Of a DNA stretch of 64,000 bases, positions 47,213 through 55,868 are shown piece by piece. How positions within the stretch are numbered: the first letter of the stretch is position 1; the number at the start of each line of letters is the position of its first letter. Made by a program: the position numbers and the translations under genes. Source of the DNA: Impatiens glandulifera (lineage: Eukaryota; Streptophyta; Magnoliopsida; Ericales; Balsaminaceae); assembly GCF_907164915.1 (NCBI RefSeq), contig NC_061862.1:84368846-84432845 (forward strand). The letters run 5' to 3'. The notes beneath the pieces were generated by a model. That model ran no database searches. It saw nothing but the letters and a program-made list of their open reading frames with translations, and was not told the origin of the DNA.

Positions 47213-48094
47213 TCTATATATATATAATGATGCTTAATTTTTAAAGTGTCTGGATTTCCGGGTTGAGAGATGTGGTTAATTTGGATACTTGGGTCGGATT
47301 GTGGGTTGACCGCCTTTAAATTTAAAACGGTTAAAAATAAAATTAAAAATGTTAGAGGTATGTTTCGAACTTGCAACCTAACAAAACAAGTACAACTCTT
47401 TAACCAACTAGGCTACAAAGACTTTATATTTTAAATTAAACATCAAATTTGATAAACGCGGGACGTTTTAATATTAATATAGGTTCAACTTTTTAACTAA
47501 CTAATATATATATATATATATAATGATGCTTAATTTTTAAAGTGTCTGGATTGCCGGGTCGAGAGCTGTGGTTAATTTGGATACTTGGGTGGATTGTGGG
47601 TTGACCCGCATTTAAATTTAAAACGGTTAAAAATAAAATTAAAAATGCTAGAGGTATGTTTCGAACTTGCAACATAACAAAACAGAATATAACTCTTTAA
47701 CCAATTAGGCTACAAAGACTTTATATTTTAAATTAAACATCAAATTTGATAAACGCGGGACGTTTTAATATTAATATAGGTTCAACTTTTTAACTAACTA
47801 ATCTATATATATATATATAATGATGCTTAAGTTTTAAAGTGTTCGGATTGTCGGGTCGAGAGCTGTGGTTAATTTGGATACTTGGGTCGGATTGTGGGTT
47901 AACCCGCCTTTAAATTTAAAACGGTTAAAAATAAAATTAAAAATATTAGAGGTATGTTTCGAACTTGCAACCTAACAAAACAAGTACAACTCTTTATCCA
48001 ACTAAGCTACAAAGACTTTATATTTTAAATTCAACACCAAATTTGATAAACGCGGGACATTTTAATATTAATATATGTTCAACTTTTTAACTAA

Positions 48095-48136
<42 letters not shown>

Positions 48137-48287
48137 GATGTTGAGTAAATGAATAATTGGGTCGGATTGTGGGTTTACCCACCCATAAACTTAAAACGGT
48201 TAAAAATAAAATTAAAAATGTAATCCGTAAATTTTTTTCACGATTTTTTATATTATTAATCGTGCAAATGCACGGGCTAAATGCTAG
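47213..48287 (+). mobile_element. Non-autonomous Helitron 2, 1075 bp, four tandem units
   Basis: It starts TCTATATATATATAATGATG after an A and ends with hairpin CGTGCAAATGCACG, then GGCTAAATGCTAG, before a T. Joining the flanks (GAATTAATA and TTTAATAAATGG) recreates the uninterrupted sequence present in other copies of the TIR (for example 46930), proving a clean A/T insertion without target duplication. Units begin near 47213, 47504, 47802 and 48098; only the last has the terminal hairpin. It encodes no protein. Confidence 0.9.
47355..48015 (-). other. tRNA-like A and B boxes in Helitron 2 units
   Basis: On the minus strand each of the first three units has TAGCCTAGTTGG (or TAGCCTAATTGG, TAGCTTAGTTGG), about 45 bases ahead of AAGTTCGAAAC. 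These resemble RNA polymerase III A and B boxes. Positions: 47404-47415 with 47362-47372, then about 47710 with 47660, and about 48010 with 47960. Helitron 1 has one pair (24662 and 24617). No cloverleaf is evident, so these are not tRNA genes. Confidence 0.45.
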
Positions 48288-48974
48288 TTTAATAAATGGA
48301 AATATAAAATTCATGTTAATTTTGGTCTTTACATACATGAGTTAGTGTACTTACATGAGAGGCAAACGGTCTTCTCATGGGAGGGTAGGGGATTTTACAT
48401 GAAAGTCAGGTTAAAAATAATTTAAGCGAAGATTTCTTCGCTCCTTAGCGTCTCCCTGTAAAAAGAATTTTTATAAAAAATAAAAAATAAAAGTGAAGTA
48501 ATTGAAGCGAAGATTTCTTCGCTGCATGTCATTTTTAATAAATTGAATTTATATTTAATAAATGTAAATATAAAATTCAAGTTAATTTTGGTCTATACAT
48601 ACAAGGGTAAGTGTACTTCCATGACAAGCAAACGGTGTTCTCATGGGTGGGTTTTGGGGTTTACATGAAGGACAGGGATCCTGGGAGAGGAAATCTTCGC
48701 TCCCTTCGCTTCTCACCCTTCCTTCTCACATGGCGCCCGGAGAGAAGTGATATTCGCTGGAGCATATGCATAATATATTAATTTCGTACGTTAACTGGTC
48801 ATTCCGTTAACGGCGTCTGGGGTGAACCCGGAAAGAAATCCGGATTCCGGATTCTCCCTCCCTCCATCTCCTACCCAGATTGATTTATTAATATAATAAT
48901 AATGCTGCAATTTGATTAGTCCGCAACAGGGGAACACGGGAATCGGTAGCAGAAGATCCAGATTGCAAATTTTA

Positions 48975-49284
48975 ATAAGTTAAATTTTAGAACTTTAAAT
49001 TTTAGAAAAGTTCACCAAAATGTATCCAAAAATATGTATAAGTCGTATTCAACCCGTATCAGATTGGTCAACCATACCTATTTACCGTATCTCATACCCG
49101 TTTTCCGTAACATATCAGAATCGAATACTCCATCAAAAAATTCGGAGTATCGGTACTACATTGGCTGATACACGCGTCTGCAACAGAAATGACCACCAAC
49201 ATGATGTTAAATGAGTCACGACATGTTACCAAAGTAATGTTAATTATGTAATTAATTTACATGTTGGTGTTAAGAATATTTAAT
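48975..49284. other. AT-rich flank, no gene seen
   Basis: The 64-codon frame at 49020 has no recognisable family. Confidence 0.5.
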
Positions 49285-49520
49285 CTAACCATTTAGCCCA
49301 AATTACATCCAAAAATAGTTTAAGAAAAAATAAATTAAAAATGGATAAAGTAAACATAGCGAAGGGGATTTTTTAAGATATCGAACAACCGGCCACGCGG
49401 CTGTCCAATGAAACGTAATAGATTTATGTATATGATAATTAAGTTATTGAATTGAAAAGCCTTCACGCGTATAGCTATTTTGTGGGCTCAATAAATTCAT
49501 TTTGAGTATATGTATTTCAA
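49285..49520. repeat. Direct repeat flanking the 23 kb MULE, right copy
   Basis: Same order and orientation as 25415-25615, with an extra ~100 bases near 49300-49390. Confidence 0.75.
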
Positions 49521-49525
49521 GTTGA

Positions 49526-49780
49526 CACTATACCAAAAATATCTTCGACACATGAAATAAGGTTTTGCGGCATATAAATGTGTCACCAAATATTACTGGC
49601 ATATAATTAAGTGTCAGAAAAGTGGCGTCAGCAAATGGATTTACTGACACATAAACTTGTGCCGATAAGGGTTCGTTATGCGCCGGTAAAGACATTTACT
49701 GGCACATAATCTTGCGCCGATAACTAAGGTTACTGACACATAAACTTATGCCGGAAAAAATAACTATGTGCCCACTTTTT
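49526..49780 (+). mobile_element. CACTA-like transposon terminus (one end only)
   Basis: CACTATACCAAAAATATC begins the segment. Behind it are short direct and inverted repeats of TTACTGGCACATAA and TTGCGCCGATAA type, typical of CACTA subterminal regions. No complementary end (GGTATAGTG) was found downstream in the window, so the element is truncated or its other part was removed by later insertions. Confidence 0.55.
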
Positions 49781-49944
49781 TTTTATTTTTTTTATAGTTT
49801 CTATTATTATTAATTTTAAATATATTATTGATAAAATTATATAAGGTTATTGACACATACTGAAAAAATAATTATGTTCCGGCTAACATATTATTACTTT
49901 TTCTTATTATTAATTTTAAATATATTATTGATAAATTATATTAT

Positions 49945-50276
49945 ATTATATATATATATTGTTGATCAAAACAAACCACTCTAATAAAGAAGAGTTTGCT
50001 GAGCGCAGATGCCAGACCTGGATTTTGAAGCAATAAAAATGTAACATTTTTTTCTTTGAAAGTGTTTGATTGTTTATCATATATGCATATTAATTTTAAA
50101 TATATTATTGATAAATTATATTATATTATCTATCTATCTATATCTATATCTATATCTATATCTATATCTATATCTATATCTATATCTATATCTATATCTA
50201 TATCTATATCTATATCTATATCTATATCTATATCTATATCTATATCTATATCTATATCTATATCTATATCTATATC

Positions 50277-50312
<36 letters not shown>

Positions 50313-50462
50313 ATGTATATATATATATATTTTTGATCAAAACAAACCACTCTAATAAAGAAGAGTTTGCTGAGCGCAAATGCCAAACCTGAATTTTGAA
50401 GCAATAAAAATGTAACATTTTTTTATTTGAAAGTGTTTGATTGTTTATCATATATGCATATT
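49945..50462. repeat. TATATC hexanucleotide microsatellite between duplicated arms
   Basis: 50127-50282 is an almost pure TATATC run (about 26 units). It is flanked by two ~130-bp direct copies (49961-50100 and 50332-50462) that share TTGATCAAAACAAACCACTC and GAAAGTGTTTGATTGTTTAT. Long Ile/Ser frames across the microsatellite are artefacts. Confidence 0.9.
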
Positions 50463-50589
50463 AATGAATTTGATAGAAGCAAGCTTGATCTAAAGTCTAA
50501 TAAATATTTTTCATTGGTTTTGGTGATATCGAGTTGGATTATTGATTTTGTGATAATTAAAATCATAAGATAATTCGTAACAGAAACAT

Positions 50590-52510
50590 TATCTTGAATT
50601 AACAGGTACTTTACAAAGATTATGTTAGGAAGTCAGTGGGTAATTCTAAATTGGAAGTGAATAGTATAGTCAATTTGAGAGATTTTCCAGTTGAATATAT
50701 ACCGACTATCGAAGAAGACCAATGTGTTGTTGAAAATGAAATCGTTGAAAACGTGGCCCCAAAGGCAAATCAGCAAACATCGATTATACAGTTAAAATGA
50801 TCATCAAGAAATCGAAAATTAGTCGAGAGGTGGTCCCCATCTCTAAACTATATCTTATTGATAGATAAAGGCGGACCTGAATGCTACAAGGAAAAAATAC
50901 AATCTGATGAATCTGTTAAGTGAGAGTTTGCGATTAAAGATGAGATGAACTTTTTGGCGTCGAATTAGACTTGGGAGCTCAATAAACTACCAAAGAGAAA
51001 GAAAGCACTTCATAATAAATGGATCTTCAGGATTAAAAAATAATATGATAAAACGATGAGGTACAATGCAATGTTGGTTGTGAAATGATTTTAATTGAAG
51101 GAATGTATTGACTATAATGAGAGCTTCTTTCTAGTGGTTAAATTAATGACAATCAAACTATTTTGAGTTTGTTTGTGAAATAAGACCTTCATCTTCAATA
51201 AATGGATGTCAAAACTATTTTTATTCACGATGATTTGGATTAAGAGATTTACATGCGACAACCACAAGGTTTTGAAATCAAATGAAAAGATGAGCTTGTG
51301 TGTAAGCTTTAGAAGAGTGCGTATATTTTGAAATAGGCTCCAAGGCAATGGTACAAGAAATTTGATAGCTTCATGAAAGGTATTAATAACTTTATGAGGT
51401 GTGAAGTTGATCATTGTTGCTATATTAAGTGATTTTATCATTCTCATATTATTCTACTCACCTAAGTTGATCACATGTTGATTGTTGGAACAAGTTTGTA
51501 TGAGATTAACAAACTAAAGAAATAATTATCTGAGAAGTTTGCAATGAAGGATTTAGGTACTGCAAAACAAATCATTGGGTGAGGATTTTCAGGGATAAAA
51601 AAGCTCTTAAACTCTCACAAGAAGAATATGTGAAGCAAGTTCTTAGTAGATTCAACTTGTAGAAGGAAAACCAGTTATTATCCCCTTAGCTAGTCACTTT
51701 AGACTATCCAAAGATCAATCGCCTTTTAGAGGATGAGAAAAATTACATGGCCACCATTCTGTATGTCTATATTATTGGTTGTATTATGTATGCGATGGTT
51801 TGCAAGTGACCAGACATATCACGTGTAGTGAGAGTTGTTAGCATATTAATAAGAAACTCGGGTAGACAATACTAAGAAATAGTAAAGTGAATACTATGAT
51901 ATTTAAGAGGAATTATGGGTCTTGCTTTGTGTTTTCGAAAGTCTAATATGAGTTTGGAATGATATGTTGATGCTTACAATGGTGGTGATCTTGATATTAG
52001 GAAAAGAACAACATGATACATCGATACTCTAGGAGATATTACAATTAGTTGGATTTCAAAATTGCAGAAGATTGTTACTCTTTCTAGTTGTGAGACAGAG
52101 TATGTTGCTATGACAGAGGCTACTAAGGAGATGATGTGGTTGCAACCCTTTTTGCGAGAATTAGGTAAAGACTATGAGGGAAGTGTGTTGCGACGCGACA
52201 GTCAGAATGTCATTCATTTGACAAAGAATCTAGTTTATCATGGCAGGATGAAGCATATATAGGTTTGTTATCATTTCATCCGATCAGCTTTAGAAGATAG
52301 ATTGTTAACATTTGAGAAGATTTCCGAGAGTGAGAATCCATCTGATATGCTGACGAAAGCTGTGACAAACGAGAAACTGAAATTGTGTGCAACATCAGTT
52401 GATCTTCTTCGTTAAGATACTGAATGGGGAGACTCTACCGATAAAGAGATGATGAAATTAGTCTCAAAGTGAGAAATTATTGAGTTGTGGAGCGTACACT
52501 TATAATAAAC
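50590..52510 (+). pseudogene. Decayed Ty1/copia element 2 (pol remnant, start of 3' LTR)
   Basis: Translations in shifting frames show the spacer before the reverse transcriptase (WSPSLNYILLIDKGGPECY), the RT start (KALHNKWIFRIKK near 51005) and later RNase H (VTLSSCETEYVAMTEATKEM at 52068, then HGRMKHI). The 3' end reads SENPSDMLTKAV (about 52330). Stops occur every few dozen codons. A purine tract (AATGGGGAGAC, about 52422) is followed near 52450 by sequence like the LTR start of Tork-type copia elements, which then fades out near 52510-52560. The 5' part is not recognisable. Confidence 0.8.
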
Positions 52511-52689
52511 TCTACAATAGTTAATTAAAGATTATTGGGTTTTGATAAGATAAAAGATAAAGACTCTTCCAAAATTTTTCTCAAAATTTTTCGAAAAATT
52601 CTCCTAAGTCAGTTTCAAAATCCGGCCAAACAAAACAACCGGCCTACGGTTGCAAACTTACTCTGTTTTGATAATTTTAAATAAAATAA

Positions 52690-52705
52690 TCAAAAAGGGA
52701 GAAAT
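52690..52705 (+). other. Polypurine-tract-like sequence before the Sirevirus LTR
   Basis: TCAAAAAGGGAGAAAT sits immediately before the LTR. This is what is expected before a 3' LTR, not outside a 5' LTR. See findings. Confidence 0.55.
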
Positions 52706-53230
52706 TGTTAGATAAATCAGACCGGTTCAAACATACCTAACTTAAATAAACTTTCCATGCAGGAACAAGGAACCGAACTGGAACCAGCTAAAGAAAACTA
52801 ACCGGTCAAGCTAGTAAATCGACCAAGAGTATTCGGAACGTAACCGCACAAAGAAAGGATCGGCCAAAGCCTAAAACCGGAATCATCAAACAGCCGATCA
52901 GCCACAAGGCAGAGGAATAACCAGAAGAAGTCCGGTTACATCACTCATACTAAAAGCCTTTCGGTTAGGTCAAATGACCGACCAACACAAGAAGACAATT
53001 CGGGTATCTGTTGAGAACGATATCAAAGGAACAGACTGAACACTTCCATATTCATGCAAGTCTGAGGAAAGACTGTAGGCTGCAGAAGACAGTACTACCG
53101 GATCTTTCCACTTCGGGATAAGACAGAAAGGAAATCTTCCAAGTACAGACAACTGTCCAACAGACAGTGCCTACATCAAGTAAAAGACAAACCCGACAGG
53201 TTTGTCTTACACACCGGAAGAACAGACCGA

Positions 53231-53297
53231 CAGGTCTGAGACAGAATACCAGGTCTGAGGTTGACCATCAGGTCTGAGGAAACGACCGCAGGTCTGA
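53231..53297 (+). promoter_or_regulatory. Four-fold CAGGTCTGA repeat in the LTR U3
   Basis: CAGGTCTGA(G) occurs at 53231, 53250, 53269 and 53289, spaced 19, 19 and 20 bp, 85-150 bp upstream of the TATA box. The position and regular spacing suggest an LTR enhancer; no binding factor is evident. Confidence 0.55.
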
Positions 53298-53380
53298 ATC
53301 TCTGAAACACTGAATCACTGCACCTCTGCTCAGCCAATCAGATTCAAGGAAGTGAAATATGACCGTTGGCATATTTCACC

Positions 53381-53388
53381 TATAAAAG
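53381..53388 (+). promoter_or_regulatory. TATA box of the Sirevirus LTR
   Basis: TATAAAAG in a GC-richer context; transcription is expected to start about 30 bp downstream, defining U3/R. Confidence 0.75.
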
Positions 53389-54000
53389 GAGGCAGTTGCA
53401 GAAGAGTAAATGCGGGACATACATTGGGATAACAAGCGCTAAGAGCATTTACTACAAGTGATAAGAGTGTGCTGTTTTAGAAAGCCTAAGTGTTGAAAGT
53501 TAAAGTGTGTTTTACAATTTCGGTGAAAACTATAAGAGTGTTATCGAGCAGGAAATAAGTCTCGATCGGTTTGTACTTGTATTCCTTAGTGAATATCCTT
53601 CTCGCGGTTTCGAGAGGAAGGGGTGACGTAGGAGTTTTATCTCCGAACATCCATAAAATCTGTCTTGTTATTTACTGTCTGCCGGTTTCATTACTTAACT
53701 GATCTATACCACTATAATCGACTTAATCCTATCCAAGCCGAATTTCCAGGTTACCACAGCCGACCCATCAAACTTCAAACCTCCATTATACAATACCGTT
53801 TCTGCCTATCATACAAGCGTACCGCTTCAACTTGAAAGCAAACCTCTTCCGCGCTTGAACCTAGTTCAAGGGTTTGTGACAGGTTGTGTAGTATTGAAAC
53901 CCCGGTGTTAATCTCTAACCGGATTAACCACCACCCTTCGAGTGAGAACCGCTAACCGGTCCAACCCCCGGTCCTTTAGCGGCGATCTAGATCCTAACAA

Positions 54001-54013
54001 TTGGTATCAGAGC
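54001..54013 (+). other. Primer-binding site of the Sirevirus element
   Basis: TTGGTATCAGAGC, complementary to the 3' end of plant initiator tRNA-Met. Confidence 0.9.
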
Positions 54014-54038
54014 AGTTAGTTTCAATACTCAAGCAAGC

Positions 54039-55868
54039 ATGTATCAGGATAGGCCTCCAATGCTAGAAGGTGATGACTTTGCCAACTGGAAGGCACGTAT
54101 GCACCTGCACTTAGTCACTTTGGATGACGAAATGGAGTCCATTCTGACCGAAGGACCAATATTCATTGACAAGGACAGAAAGGAATGGACGGCTGAAGAT
54201 AGGAGAAGAAACAACCTGGATAATCATGCTAGAAACCGGATCTCCAACAGCGTGGACAGAAACACATACTGCAAGATCAGAGACTGCCAAACCGCGAAGG
54301 AGACATGGAACACGGTTATCTAGATCTTTGAGGGAAATGAAAGAACAAAGGTGAACAAGATAATGGTGGCCACACAAAAGTTTGAGAGCATCAAGATGAA
54401 ACCAGGAGAAACTATGAAGGAATACAGTGACCGATTCACTGGTGTGTTAGATGAATTAGCAACTCTGGGCAAGAAGTATGACAACAAAGAGGTCATTATG
54501 AAAGCTTTGAGATCTCTTCCAAGTGCTTGGGACATAAAAACAATGGTAATGAGGGAATCAAAGAGCCTACGTAAGATGAAACTATACGATGTATTCGAAG
54601 ATCTTAAGGCATACGAGTTCGAAATGAGATCTAGGACTGAAGAAGAAGTCTCGGCATCGACATCAACCAGAGCACTAATCACATCTATGGAACCGGTTGC
54701 ACTTGTATCTGCACCTGCACCGGCCCCTGCACCTGTACCAATCAGAACCGCCGAGCAGTTCACCGAGGATGCCATGGCAATGCTTGCACAGAAGTTCGGG
54801 AGGTTCATGAAAAGAAACCAACCGACAAACAACTACTATGGTGACAAATCCAATGTAAGATGTTATAACTGTAACTGTTTGGGACATTTTAAGTGGGAAT
54901 GCAGGAAACCGAGGAGGGATGCCCAGAAACCGGATTATCAAAATGACCGAAACAATTATCAACAAACCGGTGAGGGAAGTGAGGTACCGAAAGCACTGAT
55001 AGCCGACGATGGAGGAAGTCTATGGGTTCACAGTGACAGTGATGATGAACTCACATGTCTCATGGCAAATGAAGAACAGGTATTTGACTCTCCTTGTGAG
55101 GAATTCACTAAAGATGAGTTATATAATGCATTAAATGACATGGTAGAAGAATATAAGAGCCTACTAACCATGCTACCTAAGCACCTCAACATTAGAACCG
55201 ATCCCATAGTACCCATTCCGACAGAATCAGAGGTACTCATCATAACCGAACCGGAGGTCGTACAACCTGATGATACTCATACTTTAGAGACCGAATCAGA
55301 TCCTAAGACCGAACAATCCAGTGAACCGACTAGAGAATTAACCAAGGAAGAAAATGCCCGACTTCAATATAAGATGGCCGCATATAAAAGGTCTAGCGAT
55401 ATAGTAAAGAACTTGAATAGACACTACAGACATCCTCGTTGTAAGCGTGGCCTAGGATACACAGAGAATAGCTCTAAAGACCGAAAACCCATAGAGAAAG
55501 CAAAGCTTACAAGAGGAAACCTTCCCTTTATAAAATTTCTTAAGAGCTCCTGGACCGCTGAAGAAGAGGAGACCCCATACTATAGGGAAGAAAAGCTAAA
55601 ATACGACTATGTTGGTCCAACCGAATCATGGCTTGACCCTGTGAAAAGAAAATCCGAAATCCTCAGACATAAGAAAGCCTTTCCTGAACCACGTAGGTCA
55701 AACCATAGATCACCGAACCAAAGACCATCACCATTCAAGACCTTTGTAGGAAAACCGAGATACACGAGACAAAGTGCCAAAAGGACAGTTAAAACCCTAG
55801 CAAAGAAGACCGTCCGGTTTATTAAGGTTTGGGTACCCAAGGGACTAATCGCATGTGGACCCAAGTAA
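54039..55868 (+). pseudogene. Sirevirus gag, one in-frame stop
   Basis: The start codon follows the primer site by 25 bases. The first part is the copia gag domain (GDDFANWKARMHLHL near residue 10; ETMKEYSDRFTGVLDEL near 125). An Ala/Pro-rich segment and a CCHC zinc knuckle CYNCNCLGHFKWEC (about 54863) follow, then a long basic tail ending KKTVRFIKVWVPKGL. A TAG at 54321-54323 interrupts the otherwise continuous 609-codon frame. The gag stop at 55866 overlaps the start of the pol frame in a different reading frame. Confidence 0.85.

Larger units (their letters stand above)
25913..48965. mobile_element. Giant Mutator-like element, 23,053 bp, with five gene-like segments
   Basis: The element starts TAATCCGGATCTTCTGCTAC and ends with its complement (GTAGCAGAAGATCCAGATTG). 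It is flanked by an exact 9-bp direct repeat, CAAATTTTA (25904-25912 and 48966-48974), the size expected for Mutator-like elements. Its inverted repeats are about 780 bp long. Inside, in order: Ulp1-like gene (27355-30869, +), dyad-repeat array, DUF7745-like gene (31976-33136, +), an internal block of TIR-like sequence, a second Ulp1-like gene (36325-40169, +), four tandem TIR-like units, FAR1-like transposase (44577-42152, -) and a captured tandem-BRCT gene (46447-45274, -). A Helitron (1075 bp) lies within the right inverted repeat. The transposase and Ulp1 genes bear nonsense codons or frameshifts, so this copy looks immobile by its own enzymes. Confidence 0.93.
47110..48965 (-). repeat. 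Right long TIR of the giant MULE, interrupted by a Helitron
   Basis: 48288-48965 plus 47110-47212 together (about 780 bp) form the inverted copy of 25913-26690. The Helitron 47213-48287 separates the two parts. Confidence 0.92.
52706..53999 (+). repeat. Sirevirus LTR (1294 bp)
   Basis: The ends are the 6-bp inverted pair TGTTAG and CTAACA. A TATA box lies at 53381-53388 and the primer-binding site starts two bases after the end. Confidence 0.9.

Noticed and set aside
47355..48015. tRNA genes in the Helitron units
   Set aside because: Only A- and B-box-like sequences are present. I could not fold an acceptor stem or a plausible anticodon arm.
50056..50451. Ile-Ser, Tyr-Leu and Tyr-Arg repeat proteins
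   Set aside because: Pure translations of the TATATC microsatellite, with no conserved sequence outside it.
52062..52262. A stand-alone 66-codon gene
   Set aside because: It is the RNase H piece of the decayed copia element 2, with further pol sequence on both sides in other frames.
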